A DNA stretch of 64,000 nucleotides from Alcanivorax sp. 1008. GTDB taxonomy: Bacteria; Pseudomonadota; Gammaproteobacteria; Pseudomonadales; Alcanivoracaceae. The stretch lies in assembly GCF_020667895.1 (NCBI RefSeq), contig NZ_JAFMPS010000006.1, positions 18,398 through 82,397 on the forward strand, given 5' to 3'. A program made the position numbers and the translations under genes. The notes under the pieces were generated by a model. That model was not told the DNA's origin and did not search any database. It saw only the letters and a program-made list of their open reading frames with translations. This document shows, one piece after another, positions 25,259 to 34,834 of this stretch (within the stretch, counting starts at the first letter, position 1; every line of letters begins with the position of its first letter).

Positions 25259-26110
25259 GTGGGAGCCATGGCCATGCAAGGGAAAACCGTACTGATTACC
25301 GGAGCTAACAGTGGTATCGGCAAGGTGGCGGCCAGTGCCTTGGCGGGCATGGGGGCCACCGTGGTGCTAGCGTGCCGGCGCCCCGATGCGGCCCAGCAGG
25401 CCATGGCAGATATACGCCGCGAGCATCCGCAGGCGCAACTTGATTTCGTTGCCATCGACCTGGCATCGCTGGCATCCGTGCGCCGTGCTGCCGCCGAGGT
25501 AATGGCCAAGTATCCGGTTGTTGATGTGCTGATCAATAATGCCGGCCTCGCTAACATGCAGCGACAGACCAGTGAAGATGGCTTCGAAATGACCTTTGCG
25601 GTGAATCATCTGGGCCCGTTTCTTTTCACCAATCTGTTGTTGCCGGCGCTACGTGCGGGTAAAGGTCGTGTGGTCACTGTGGCCTCCGGGGCGCACAAGG
25701 CCGGGCGCATGCACTGGGCAGATTTGCAGCTTAGCCGTGGCTATTTTGTGTTGCGCTCTTACGCCCAGTCGAAGCTGGCTAACATTCTGTTCACCAAGGC
25801 GCTGGCTGCCCGCGTTGAAGCGGACGGTATTCACGCCAATTGCCTCCATCCGGGAGCGGTATCCACCAGTATCTGGCCAGAGCGTAACTGGGTGGAAAAA
25901 GCGTTCAGCAAGGTGCTGCGTCTTTTTCTGATTAGTGCGGAAAAAGGTGCGCGCACCTCCATCTGGCTTGCCAGCGGTGATGTCGGCGGCAAGGCCAGTG
26001 GCAGCTATTTTGAAAACTGCCGGGAGAAAACGCCGAGTCGTGCCGCTCGGGATAGCCAGGCGGCGGAAAAACTCTGGGAAATCTCTGCCAACCTCACGGG
26101 ACTAAAATGA
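25259..26110 (+). CDS. short-chain dehydrogenase/reductase (retinol dehydrogenase-like)
   Basis: 283 aa [11 protein letters not shown] cofactor motif, NNAG, and catalytic YxxxK (YAQSK) are all present; the length and the GANSGIG start match the retinol-dehydrogenase-like group that reduces or oxidises lipid alcohols and ketones. GTG at 25259 is best because AGGAG lies 6-7 bases upstream; internal ATGs at 25268 and 25274 are alternatives. The stop overlaps the start of orn (ATGA), so the two are translationally coupled. Confidence 0.85.
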   Translation: MGAMAMQGKTVLITGANSGIGKVAASALAGMGATVVLACRRPDAAQQAMADIRREHPQAQLDFVAIDLASLASVRRAAAEVMAKYPVVDVLINNAGLANMQRQTSEDGFEMTFAVNHLGPFLFTNLLLPALRAGKGRVVTVASGAHKAGRMHWADLQLSRGYFVLRSYAQSKLANILFTKALAARVEADGIHANCLHPGAVSTSIWPERNWVEKAFSKVLRLFLISAEKGARTSIWLASGDVGGKASGSYFENCREKTPSRAARDSQAAEKLWEISANLTGLK

Positions 26111-26652
26111 ACAAGAAACGCGACAACCTGATTTGGATCGATCTGGAGATGACCGGCCTGAACCCGGACACCGATCGCATTATTGAAATCGCCACCATTG
26201 TCACCGATGGTCAGCTAAATATTCTTGCCGAAGGCCCGGTGATCGCCGTGCATCAGAGTGATGCAGTGCTGAAGCAGATGGACGAGTGGAACACCAATCA
26301 GCACGGTGGCTCTGGCCTGGTAGATCGAGTACGGCAAAGCGAGCACGACGAGCGCCGTGCGGAAAAAGAGACACTGCAGTTTCTTGAGCAGTGGGTTGAG
26401 CGCGGCATGTCCCCCATGTGCGGTAACAGCATCTGTCAGGACCGTCGTTTCCTGTGGCGAGGAATGCCACAACTGGAAGCCTACTTCCATTACCGCAATC
26501 TGGACGTGTCCACCATCAAGGAACTGGCCCGCCGCTGGAAGCCGGAAGTGCTGGAAGGGGTGAAAAAGTCCGGAGCCCATTTGGCGCTGGATGATATCCG
26601 TGACTCGATTGAAGAGATGAAATATTACCGGGGTCAGGTGTTTAGTATCTGA
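26107..26652 (+). CDS. orn: oligoribonuclease
   Basis: 181 aa DEDDh exonuclease. LEMTGLNP carries the first Asp-Glu pair and [13 protein letters not shown] the last. It digests 2-5-base RNAs, including pGpG, the final product of c-di-GMP breakdown. Normally next to rsgA; here an SDR gene is between them. Its last 19 bases overlap the convergent hydrolase gene. The next conserved neighbour, queG, has been moved 16.5 kb away by accessory DNA. Confidence 0.95.
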   Translation: MNKKRDNLIWIDLEMTGLNPDTDRIIEIATIVTDGQLNILAEGPVIAVHQSDAVLKQMDEWNTNQHGGSGLVDRVRQSEHDERRAEKETLQFLEQWVERGMSPMCGNSICQDRRFLWRGMPQLEAYFHYRNLDVSTIKELARRWKPEVLEGVKKSGAHLALDDIRDSIEEMKYYRGQVFSI

Positions 26653-27512
26653 TCAAGAAACTTCAGATAGGCTGCCGCTACCTGGTTTGCTGCTTCCATT
26701 TGCGGGTAGTGACCAATCTCGGGCAGCTCTGCCAGAAAGGCCAGGGGTAGTTCCAGTTCCTGGAAGCGCGCCACCATGTGCGCGCCTGATACCGGATCGG
26801 CCGAACCATTGATTAGCGCAACCGGCACCTTGGCATCGCGAATCGCCGCCACCCAACGTTCGCGATGCTCTCGGCGATCACGCATATAGGTGATCAGGTT
26901 GTGGAAGATATGCTTGCCGTCGTTATGCATTACCAATGACCAGTAATCTTCCAGCTCCCTGGCATCCGGCTTGCTGTTCGGCCCGAATACCCGCGACATG
27001 GCGCCATCAAAGGTACGCTTGTTAGAGAGCTTGTTAATCAGCGGGCCGAGTGGACTGAGCAACAGCTTTTGAGTGAGCAGGGCGCGATGGGTTTCCGGGA
27101 ACAGGCCACCGTTAAGGAAACACACCGACAGCCATTCGCCCGCGCCCGCGCCGGCGTTCTGCCGAGCCAGCAGCTCCTGCGCTACGGTATCGCCATAATC
27201 GTGGGCCAAAACATGAAAGCGCTTGAGGTCGAGCTTGCGTACCAGCGCTTCCAGTAAATCAGCCTGCTCGTGAATGGAGTAGTGATGCCGTGACGGCTTG
27301 TCGGAAAAGCCGAAACCAAGCATGTCTGCGGCCACCAGGCGGTAATGCTGGCCTAGCGTTGGCCAGATTCTGTGCCAGTCCCAGCTGGCGGTGGGAAAGC
27401 CGTGAATCAGCAGAATCGTGTCCTGCTCAGTGGTGCCTTCATCCATGGCAAAAAGCTGGAAACCATTCACCGCGTGAAGGCTGCCACGGAGTTGCCATTG
27501 GTCGGGGCGCAT
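26634..27512 (-). CDS. alpha/beta hydrolase, MEST-like
   Basis: 292 aa. [13 protein letters not shown] (oxyanion region), [10 protein letters not shown] with nucleophile Asp105, and catalytic His in IGHYPQ. An Asp rather than Ser nucleophile puts it with epoxide hydrolases and haloalkane dehalogenases. HDYGDxVAQEL is the hallmark of MEST (PEG1)-like proteins, known from animals and scattered bacteria. Substrate unknown. The stop lies within orn, a small antisense overlap. Confidence 0.8.
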   Translation of the reverse strand: MRPDQWQLRGSLHAVNGFQLFAMDEGTTEQDTILLIHGFPTASWDWHRIWPTLGQHYRLVAADMLGFGFSDKPSRHHYSIHEQADLLEALVRKLDLKRFHVLAHDYGDTVAQELLARQNAGAGAGEWLSVCFLNGGLFPETHRALLTQKLLLSPLGPLINKLSNKRTFDGAMSRVFGPNSKPDARELEDYWSLVMHNDGKHIFHNLITYMRDRREHRERWVAAIRDAKVPVALINGSADPVSGAHMVARFQELELPLAFLAELPEIGHYPQMEAANQVAAAYLKFLDQILNT

Positions 27513-27623
27513 GCTGTTCTCCTGAACACTGACGCGTTATTGAGCCGTCGTTGATATAGTCTGGCTGTGGCGATATTTATCAACATAATCGCAGCCTGAC
27601 GAACAATAACAGAAGAGGCCGTC

Positions 27624-29495
27624 ATGAGTGAGCAGCATTGGGACTATCTGATTCAGGGCGCTACCGTATTTGATGGTAGTGGTGCACCTCCCGTGCGTGA
27701 AGATATCGCCGTGGCAGGCGGCCGCATTGCCGCCCGTGGCGCCAACCTGGATGGGGGCAATGCGCGCAAGGTTATTGATGCCAACGGCCGCTGGGCCATG
27801 CCCGGCCTGTTCGATATTCACACCCATTATGATCTGGAGCTGGAAGTGGCTCCGGGCCTGCCGGAATCCGTACGTCATGGCACCACCACGGTAGTGATTG
27901 CCAACTGCAGTCTCGGTCTGGCCTTTGGGGCTCAGCGTAAAAATGGCGCCGATCCCATCGTTGACTGCTATGCCCGGGTGGAAAATATTCCGAAGTCCGT
28001 ATTGCGCGCCACCGCCGATAAAGTCGACTGGCATAGCCCGCGTGAATATTTGCAGCACCTGAATAAACTCAGCCTTGGCCCCAATGTGGTCACTCTGCTG
28101 CCGCACTCCATGCTGCGTATTGAAGTGATGGGCTTTCAGGACAGTATTTCCCGTGATCCCACGGAAGAAGAGTTGCAGAAAATGGAAGCCTTGCTGGAGC
28201 AGGCGTTGGACGATGGCTATGTCGGCATGTCTACCGATGCGTTGCCGTTTCATTATCTGGCCAATCAGCCGAACACCGGCAAAACCATACCAACCCAGTT
28301 CGCCAAATACGCGGAGATCAAGCGACTCACCGAGGTGCTGCGTCGGCGCGGCGCGGTGTGGCAAGCAACACCTCCGAAAGATAGCACCATCGGCACCATT
28401 CGCACCTTTCTACTCAGCTGCGGCCGGCTCCATGGCAAACCGCTGAAGACTACCGTGGTAGCGGCGCTGGATGTGCAGGCGAACAGAAAAATCGTGCGTC
28501 TTGGCCGGCTGCTGGCGCGCGTCTTGAACTCCCGTTTTCTCGGCGGTGACTTTCACCTGCAGGCGCTGGCGGCGCCGTTCAAAGTTTGGTCGGATGGTGC
28601 GGTAACGCCACTTTCCGAGGAAATCCCCGAGCTGCGCGCACTAAATGAAATTGATCTGGAAGATCGCCCCGCGCGCCGCCGAGTGTTGGATGATCCGGCT
28701 TATATCGAACAGTTCAAAGCCATGTGGATGCACGGCAAGACTGGCTTCGGCCCCGCGCGACTAAAACGTCTGCTGCGTCTGGAAGACTACGCCTTCAACC
28801 GCACCCTGGAAGACATGGTGATTGACCTGTGTCCGCTAAAGGTCTGGCAGGGTATGAATTTCCAACAAGTTTTTGATCGTGTGCTTAACGCCAATAGTAA
28901 AATGGGGGCAGCCCCCGCCGGCGAGGAGCAGCAGGTCATAGCGGAGTTCTTTGCTCAGGTGCAAGACGAAGCCGATTTTATGCTGGGCATGCTGCGCGCC
29001 TTTGATCTGGAGCTGAGCTGGTACACCGTGTCTGCCAATCGCGACGAAAATATGGTGCGCGAATTGCTCATGGATCCGCTGCTGCTACCGGGCTTCAATG
29101 ACTGTGGCGCTCACCTCACCAATATGGCGTTCTACGATGGCAACTTGCGGGCCCTGAAGTTGGCCGCCCAAGGTGGCCAGCAGGATGTGGCCTATATGGT
29201 TAAACGCCTGACTCGTGATGCTGCCGAGGTATTTCGGGTAAAGGGCGGGCGCATGGAAGTTGGCGATCAAGCCGACTTGATTCTCATTGATCCCGAAGCG
29301 CTGCAGCAATTTGATCATCACGACAGTGCGCGGCGCATCTACCGCGACGAGTTCCAACACGATCAACTGGTGAATCGCACCGATGGCGTCGTGCCGCTGG
29401 TGATGGTCAATGGCCATCCCGCCTGGAGTAGCGATCACTTTGAAGCGCCGTTTGGCAAACAACAGTTGGGTACGGTGCTGGAGACCGTGTTTTGA
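27624..29495 (+). CDS. amidohydrolase, D-aminoacylase / N-acyl-D-amino-acid deacylase type
   Basis: 623 aa. Amidohydrolase 3 fold: N-terminal beta-sandwich strand (YLIQGATVFDGSG), GLFDIHTHYD metal site, then the TIM barrel and the returning C-terminal beta-sandwich (VGDQADLILIDP). It is larger than typical D-aminoacylases (about 480-580 aa) owing to an insertion in the middle. Likely hydrolyses N-acyl-D-amino acids or cyclic amides. TTGA overlap with the downstream methyltransferase gene shows an operon. Confidence 0.82.
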   Translation: MSEQHWDYLIQGATVFDGSGAPPVREDIAVAGGRIAARGANLDGGNARKVIDANGRWAMPGLFDIHTHYDLELEVAPGLPESVRHGTTTVVIANCSLGLAFGAQRKNGADPIVDCYARVENIPKSVLRATADKVDWHSPREYLQHLNKLSLGPNVVTLLPHSMLRIEVMGFQDSISRDPTEEELQKMEALLEQALDDGYVGMSTDALPFHYLANQPNTGKTIPTQFAKYAEIKRLTEVLRRRGAVWQATPPKDSTIGTIRTFLLSCGRLHGKPLKTTVVAALDVQANRKIVRLGRLLARVLNSRFLGGDFHLQALAAPFKVWSDGAVTPLSEEIPELRALNEIDLEDRPARRRVLDDPAYIEQFKAMWMHGKTGFGPARLKRLLRLEDYAFNRTLEDMVIDLCPLKVWQGMNFQQVFDRVLNANSKMGAAPAGEEQQVIAEFFAQVQDEADFMLGMLRAFDLELSWYTVSANRDENMVRELLMDPLLLPGFNDCGAHLTNMAFYDGNLRALKLAAQGGQQDVAYMVKRLTRDAAEVFRVKGGRMEVGDQADLILIDPEALQQFDHHDSARRIYRDEFQHDQLVNRTDGVVPLVMVNGHPAWSSDHFEAPFGKQQLGTVLETVF

Positions 29496-30160
29496 GTGAT
29501 CAGGAACAGCAGATACTGCATAGCTGGGAAGTTAACGCTGCGCCGTGGACGCAGGTGGTTCGCAATCAGGAGATTGCCAGCCGAAAGCTGGTGACGGATG
29601 CCGCCATTATCGAAGCGATAAAGATACGTTGCCCAGCCACCGTACTGGACATCGGTTGCGGCGAAGGCTGGTTGGCGCGCAGGCTGGCAGACCAGGGCAT
29701 GCAGGTAACCGGTGTCGACGCTATTCCTGCATTGATAGGCACCGCCCGCGCGGCGGGTGGGGCAGACTATTACCAGCTTAGCTACCAGCAACTGGTGGCC
29801 GGAGAGCTACGGCAACGCTTCGATGTGCTGGTGTGTAATTTCTCCTTGCTCGGAGAGACATCGGTAGAAAACCTGCTGGCGGGTTTGCCCGCCATGCTTA
29901 GTCCTGGTGGTAGCCTGCTCATACAAACTTTGCATCCGACAAGTGCCTGTGGAGACCAGCCCTATCAAGACGGCTGGCGCGAAGGAAGCTGGCAGGGGTT
30001 TAGTGATGCATTCTCCCGCCCGGCACCTTGGTATTTCCGCACGCTAGAGGGATGGTTGGCACTGTTTGCTCACACTGGCTGGCAGTGTGAGCAGCAGATT
30101 GAGCCGGCTTATCAGGATGGGCGAATAGCGTCGGTGATCTTTGTATTGGCACCATCTTGA
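29492..30160 (+). CDS. class I SAM-dependent methyltransferase
   Basis: 222 aa. Motif I VLDIGCGEGWLARRLA and motif II GVDAIP are clear; the rest follows the Methyltransf_11/25 fold. Substrate unknown; probably a small molecule. TTG at 29492 is the start, forming TTGA with the stop of the amidohydrolase gene, so translation is coupled. Confidence 0.82.
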   Translation: MSDQEQQILHSWEVNAAPWTQVVRNQEIASRKLVTDAAIIEAIKIRCPATVLDIGCGEGWLARRLADQGMQVTGVDAIPALIGTARAAGGADYYQLSYQQLVAGELRQRFDVLVCNFSLLGETSVENLLAGLPAMLSPGGSLLIQTLHPTSACGDQPYQDGWREGSWQGFSDAFSRPAPWYFRTLEGWLALFAHTGWQCEQQIEPAYQDGRIASVIFVLAPS

Positions 30161-30192
30161 TAGCACGGCTCGCTGTCTGAGCTAGTGCCTGG

Positions 30193-30444
30193 TCACGCCT
30201 TCTTAATCAGGCTGATTAGGTAGAGCAAGATAACCGCGCCGATGGTGGCCATAATAATGGAGCCCAATAGGCCTCCCGCTGTTATTCCGACCAGGCCGAA
30301 TAGAAAGCCACCCAGCACAGAGCCAATAATGCCGACAATAATATTGCCGATCACGCCAAAGCCTTTGCCTTTAACGATGTTGCCAGCAAGCCAGCCGACC
30401 AGTGCGCCAATTGCCAAAAAGATAAGAAAGCTGATGATATCCAT
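30193..30444 (-). CDS. GlsB/YeaQ/YmgE-family membrane protein
   Basis: 83 aa, three hydrophobic helices with glycine zippers (IGALVGWLAGNIVKGKGFGVIGN) typical of the transglycosylase-associated protein family. These are stress-induced inner-membrane proteins of unclear function. GGAGG 5 bases before the ATG at 30444 sets the start. Confidence 0.88.
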   Translation of the reverse strand: MDIISFLIFLAIGALVGWLAGNIVKGKGFGVIGNIIVGIIGSVLGGFLFGLVGITAGGLLGSIIMATIGAVILLYLISLIKKA

Positions 30445-30534
30445 GTCTCCTCCAGTTTTGTTTCCAGTCCAAAAGGTATATGACAGCAATAGTGGCCGCA
30501 GCGCCAGTGTCAATGATGGTGCCAGGAAAGCCTA

Positions 30535-31368
30535 TTAATATCCTGTAGTTAGCCAGTCAGGCAGGGCGATAGTCGCGCCATCACTCTGCGCATCAGTGGC
30601 CTTGGCGAGCCTTTCGATACGCTTTTCTGTCAGCGGGTGAGTGGCCAGTATTTCCGGCATCAATCCCGACCCCATTGTTTGAAGCTTTTCAAACAGGGTG
30701 GCAGCGCCATTCAAGTGGCCGTAGTGCGCTAGCATGGCCTCTATGGCTTGCTGATCAGCAGCGTTTTCCTGCCCGCGAGAGAAGCTCAGCCCGGTGAGCA
30801 TGCCTACGTTGCCGACGATTCGTTGCGCCATTGCCGAATCAGATACGCCGCTGATTGCGCTTAAACCAAGCGCCACTGCTGCGCCACGCCCCAGCGCCGT
30901 TATTGGATCACGGTGTTTGATATGGGCGATTTCGTGGGCCATCACCATGGCCAGCGCGTTTTCCGTATCGAGGCTATTGAGCAGGCCGCTGTAAATGACA
31001 ACGTTGCCACCCAGAGTGGCAAATGCATTGATAACCTCGTCATCTTCCACGTAGCGCACATGAATGGTTGTGTCTGGCCCCAGATCCATAGCGGGAGAAA
31101 GGCGGTCCGCAAGATCTTGCAGCCAACGCTGTTTGCGTAATGCGGTTTCAGATAGCTCTACAGGTCGCTGGGCTAGATAGGCGTCAGACCAGCGATTTTC
31201 CTGAGCCATTGGTATCTGGCGCGCCAGCCAGCCTGCGCCCAGTGACAACGCTAGCACTAGCAGTGTTGCCGCTAGCGCGACCGCGGCCAGCATCCAGAAA
31301 AAGTCCACTAGCGGATGCTGGTCGCTGACATTGATGCCTTCCGGCGGCGGGCGGTTTTCGTATTCCAT
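30535..31368 (-). CDS. M48-family metallopeptidase (membrane-anchored)
   Basis: 277 aa. N-terminal membrane helix (about residues 22-45) then an M48 peptidase domain with the zinc site HEIAH and downstream ENAADQQAIEAM (third ligand region). Related to HtpX/LoiP/BepA-like proteases that work on envelope proteins. Start overlaps the stop of the YbjQ-like gene by one base (TAATG), the last gene of a three-gene operon with two YbjQ-family proteins. Confidence 0.88.
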   Translation of the reverse strand: MEYENRPPPEGINVSDQHPLVDFFWMLAAVALAATLLVLALSLGAGWLARQIPMAQENRWSDAYLAQRPVELSETALRKQRWLQDLADRLSPAMDLGPDTTIHVRYVEDDEVINAFATLGGNVVIYSGLLNSLDTENALAMVMAHEIAHIKHRDPITALGRGAAVALGLSAISGVSDSAMAQRIVGNVGMLTGLSFSRGQENAADQQAIEAMLAHYGHLNGAATLFEKLQTMGSGLMPEILATHPLTEKRIERLAKATDAQSDGATIALPDWLTTGY

Positions 31369-31820
31369 TAGTCAGTCTTGCCCGCCACAAGTGCGGTGCC
31401 GTAGGCATACACCTCTACGCTGAAGGATTGTCCTGAGGTGCCCTGACCGATGGACGAGGTTTCCAGCTTTACGTTGAAGATCTGGGTGGCGCCATGTGCT
31501 CGGGCTTCCTCTTTCATACGCAGAATAGCTTCCCGGCGCGCTCGCTCTACCAGCGTTTCGAATGAGGTTACGCGGCCGCCTATAAGGTTGCGCAGCGCGG
31601 CGGCGGTCATTTTGAAGTAGTCCACTGCTACCACCACATTGCCGCCTACCAGTACAGGTGTTGTGGGCGTAGAGCTCGGAGGAGGAAAGCGTGCACTGAA
31701 GGCAAGCACGTCGCGATATTCTTCCTCGCGAGTGCGGATTGATATGAAATGCCGCTTTTCCGCAATCCGCCCGAACACATAGCCCGTGGTTAGCAGGCCA
31801 AGGAGTATCAGAATATCCAT
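31368..31820 (-). CDS. YbjQ/UPF0145-family protein with N-terminal membrane helix
   Basis: 150 aa. An N-terminal hydrophobic helix (3-17) is followed by a YbjQ-type domain (about 60-147: VGGNVVVAVDYFKMTAAALRNLIGGRV ... EARAHGATQIFNVKLETS ... EVYAYGTALV). YbjQ proteins form pentameric rings. Between the other two operon genes, 3 bases after the first. Confidence 0.78.
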   Translation of the reverse strand: MDILILLGLLTTGYVFGRIAEKRHFISIRTREEEYRDVLAFSARFPPPSSTPTTPVLVGGNVVVAVDYFKMTAAALRNLIGGRVTSFETLVERARREAILRMKEEARAHGATQIFNVKLETSSIGQGTSGQSFSVEVYAYGTALVAGKTD

Positions 31821-31823
31821 GGT

Positions 31824-32138
31824 TTACTCCAGAACAACGGCCGTGCCGTAGGCAAACAACTCCGCGGCTCCCGCTGAGACAGACGAAGTGGAGAAGCGCA
31901 CATTGATAACCGCGTTAGCGCCCATGCCCTTGGCCTGATCGACCATCCGCTGAACCGCTTCATCTCGAGCTTCCTGCAGCAATTCGGTGTAGCCCTTCAG
32001 CTCGCCTCCGACGATGTTCTTCAGGCCGGCGAGAAAGTCCTTGCCCAGATGCTTCGCCCGCACGGTGTTTCCCTGTGCCATACCCAAGTGCTTAATCACC
32101 TTGCGGCCGGGAATAATCTCGATATTGCTTACCAGCAT
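31824..32138 (-). CDS. YbjQ/UPF0145-family protein
   Basis: 104 aa, the full YbjQ (PF01906) domain: EIIPGRKVIKHLG ... NIVGGELKGYTELLQEARDEAVQRM ... GANAVINVRF ... ELFAYGTAV. First gene of the YbjQ/YbjQ/M48 operon. Molecular function in the family is not established. Confidence 0.88.
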   Translation of the reverse strand: MLVSNIEIIPGRKVIKHLGMAQGNTVRAKHLGKDFLAGLKNIVGGELKGYTELLQEARDEAVQRMVDQAKGMGANAVINVRFSTSSVSAGAAELFAYGTAVVLE

Positions 32139-32449
32139 GAATGTTGCTCCAGTTGTTCAGGGTTAAATGGAAGGGCGGCTGCCGGAATGCTGGCGTGTCG
32201 CTCTCAGTGAGTTATACCCCATAAGCGAATGGCAGCGAATAGGGTCGCTGGAAGCTGTCCAAGAAAACTATCGAACTGCTCTTCATTAACGTGCCTTCTT
32301 ATTGCTCTGGCGACGTCTCGTATGGCAGTTCCAGTTGAGAGTCAGCGGCGACACGCCTGCAGTACACCTGGTGTCATGGTGTCGATACCTTGCATACGCA
32401 GGGAGCTATGCTTGCTAATTAAAGAGCCAATGCATTACGCGATCTACTT
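32139..32449. other. intergenic region with a possible gene fragment
   Basis: 311 bases with no intact gene. On the minus strand 32204-32340 encodes about 45 codons without a start (…RDVARAIRRHVNEEQFDSF LGQLPATLFAAIRLWGIT), whose DxxxRxxxxxx.EQ...QLP..L pattern recalls the end of a DUF2267 domain. A frameshift lies just upstream. Probably the remains of a gene. Confidence 0.3.
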
Positions 32450-33067
32450 CTAGGTCTTTGCTATTAGATATAAGCCTGAGCCTGTCATCACTCCACCGGC
32501 TGTCACCTTGAGTGCGCGCCCTGCGCCATGGCTTTTTGCGAAAGACACTATGGCTGTGGCGAAGTATGCGTATGCTAATTTAGCGCCACCAACTGTAGTC
32601 ACGGTTAAAGCCGAGATCATTAGTATATCCACCTCGGTAATATTGGCCAGATCAACGAAGGCTGGGAAAAGGCTTGCGTAGAAAAATATTGCTTTTATGT
32701 CTCCCAGGGTGAGAAGTAGCCCGGAGAAAAAGCTCGCCGATAGTTCTGGTCTTGACTGATCAAACTTCGCAATTGGCATAGAAGCGCTTGATTTCATCAG
32801 GCCTATGCCAAACCAAATAAGATAGGCGCCTGCCAAGTACCTCAGAATAAGAAAAAAAGCACCCATGGTTTCCGCTAACGCCGCCATCCCTAGAATGGCA
32901 CAAAGCACAAAGACGAGGTCGCCGACTACGATGCCTGCCGCCACGGCGCAGCCGTTGATAAATCCGGCGGAGGAGGAGCGCGCAATGACCAGTGCAACAC
33001 TAGCGCTGGGCACTAAGGCTAGACCTGCCATTACAGCAAACAAAGCCAATATTTCCATTAAGCCCAT
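32450..33067 (-). CDS. LysE/RhtB-family exporter
   Basis: 205 aa, six predicted helices. The LysE signature is in the first helices (ALVPSASVALVIARSSSAGFINGCAVAAGIVVGD as G..xG..xAxxG repeat) and LLLTLGDIKAIFFYASLFP near 130. Exports amino acids or related small molecules. AGGAG 5 bases before ATG 33067 sets the start; the frame upstream to 33226 has no support. Base composition is slightly AT-rich. Confidence 0.82.
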   Translation of the reverse strand: MGLMEILALFAVMAGLALVPSASVALVIARSSSAGFINGCAVAAGIVVGDLVFVLCAILGMAALAETMGAFFLILRYLAGAYLIWFGIGLMKSSASMPIAKFDQSRPELSASFFSGLLLTLGDIKAIFFYASLFPAFVDLANITEVDILMISALTVTTVGGAKLAYAYFATAIVSFAKSHGAGRALKVTAGGVMTGSGLYLIAKT

Positions 33068-33236
33068 ATCGGCTCCTGTGCCTGATGGTGGCGAGTCGAT
33101 TCGTGATAGCCTAAGCCTAGGTGATGCGAAATCATAGGGCTCCATATGAACGGCTGGCAACTCGGGAAACATCCCAGAGCGGTTCCCAAAAAAGCGGCCG
33201 ATTAAGAAGTCTAATAAAGAATCCAAGGTTGGGGCT

Positions 33237-33689
33237 ATGGACTTCTTCGATTCCTACATACTGCAGGGCCTGTCGGTTTTCTTCCTGAGTTTCTGGAAGA
33301 CCTGGTTGGGCCCGGCTCTGAGTGCTCCCTACGGATTCTCCTATTGGGAAATGATCTTCTGGAACGTAAGTGGCGCCATGCTCAGTGCCACAGTGACGCT
33401 TCACTTCAGTCGTAACATAAATTTGTTGGTTCGGCGGCTGCTGCCAAAAAAAGATACCACACCGAGATTTCGCGGGAACTTGAGACGGTACGTACGGTTC
33501 TGGCGACGTTATGGCTTCTATTTTGTAATGTTATTGACGCCTGTGCTTGTTGGCATACCTTTGGGTGCCTGGATTTCAGCAAGGCTTGGTACGCGCAAGT
33601 CGCGTATTTTATTGATGCTGGCCACTTTCTCGGTGTTGTGGTCTTCGGCACTATATTACGCAGCTCTTTTCGGCATTGCTTTCATATAG
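33237..33689 (+). CDS. small integral membrane protein, function unknown
   Basis: 150 aa with three or four hydrophobic segments (about 8-28, 37-57, 93-113, 123-148) and a positively charged loop (RRLLPKKDTTPRFRGNLRRYVRFWRR). No family recognised. Its 3' end overlaps the end of the convergent AraC gene by 8 bases. Confidence 0.5.
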   Translation: MDFFDSYILQGLSVFFLSFWKTWLGPALSAPYGFSYWEMIFWNVSGAMLSATVTLHFSRNINLLVRRLLPKKDTTPRFRGNLRRYVRFWRRYGFYFVMLLTPVLVGIPLGAWISARLGTRKSRILLMLATFSVLWSSALYYAALFGIAFI

Positions 33690-34737
33690 TGGCAGCTAAA
33701 GAAATCCTGCCGCCGCCATGGACGCGTTGCCACTTGAGCGGTGTCATCTGGCGCCACCCTTTGAAGGCGCGAATAAAGTTTGTCGCCTGCCGGTACCCTA
33801 ACTGATATGCAATCTCCTCAATCGAAAAGTCTGTTGTTAGCAGCAGTTGCTCCGCCAACGCCTGTCGCGTCTCTTCCAATAAGGAGGCGTAATCCATCCC
33901 TGTTTTAGCCAGATGTCTGTGCAACGTGCGCCGGTGCATGCCCAGGTCCTCACATACGCGCTCCAGTGGCGCGCCAGCACACAGGTGTCGCATGATGCTC
34001 TGGCGCACCCGGCCGGCAAGTCCACCTCCTCTATGGCGATGACTGTCGAGCAGGCGCTCGCATTCCTGTTCACAGCGTTTGAAGAATGCCGTGTTGTGGC
34101 TGGGCAGCGGCAGCCCGCCAAGCGACCGGTGCATGCCGATAAGGTTTTCCGGCTGGTCGTAAGCCACACGCGCGCCGAAGTACTCATCCACAGCGTTGTG
34201 GTAGGGCGGTCGCGGGAAGGTGCAGGTAACCGTAGTAAGCGGCACATGCAGCGGCACCATGCTGCGCTGGATGCTGATCAGTATGGCGGCGTCGCGTTCC
34301 AGCAGGAACTGGCTAACGTCCGCCGGCAGGCCATCCACGCTCACAGTCATCAACGCCTGCTCGCCCCGGTCAAGGACTCGCGGCTGGCACCAGGCCGTGG
34401 TCAGGCGGGCATAGCGCACGCCCACTTCCACCGCCTGACGCATGGTCCGGGCGTTGAGTACCGCAAAGCCCCAGATGCCAAAGCTGGTGGCCTGATAACG
34501 GCGCCCGGCGTGCAGGCCCAGTGGCAGGCCATCGCCGAGGTGTAAAAGCAGGTTGCGGATCAGGCGCAGTTCCTGGTCAGCGCTTATCTGGGCCTCGAGG
34601 TTAGCCAGAACCTTAGCTGCGATACCGGTGCCTGCCAGACACTGGGCCCGCGTCAGGCCATATTCCTCGCCCACCTCCACGAGGATGGCGGCACTGGCTA
34701 TGGGGCGGGGGAAATCCCAGTGAGCAGCAATGGCCAT
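33682..34737 (-). CDS. AraC-family regulator (Arabinose_bd type)
   Basis: 351 aa. N-terminal Arabinose_bd-type ligand domain and C-terminal HTH_18 with IEEIAYQLGYRQATNFIRAFKGWRQMTPLKWQ as the second helix-turn-helix. It is similar in layout to the regulator at 6578. ATG 34737 has AAGGA upstream. Divergent from the DUF2236/MpaB gene with 97 bases between starts; it is likely the controller of that gene. Confidence 0.87.
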   Translation of the reverse strand: MAIAAHWDFPRPIASAAILVEVGEEYGLTRAQCLAGTGIAAKVLANLEAQISADQELRLIRNLLLHLGDGLPLGLHAGRRYQATSFGIWGFAVLNARTMRQAVEVGVRYARLTTAWCQPRVLDRGEQALMTVSVDGLPADVSQFLLERDAAILISIQRSMVPLHVPLTTVTCTFPRPPYHNAVDEYFGARVAYDQPENLIGMHRSLGGLPLPSHNTAFFKRCEQECERLLDSHRHRGGGLAGRVRQSIMRHLCAGAPLERVCEDLGMHRRTLHRHLAKTGMDYASLLEETRQALAEQLLLTTDFSIEEIAYQLGYRQATNFIRAFKGWRQMTPLKWQRVHGGGRISLAATI

Positions 34738-34834
34738 GCCTGTCCTTAAAAGATTACTTATCGGCATGGTAGGCCATGGGGTCGCGCGCACGCTAGTCAT
34801 AGTCTGGAGGCACGCTCACAGGGGAGATCCGCAT

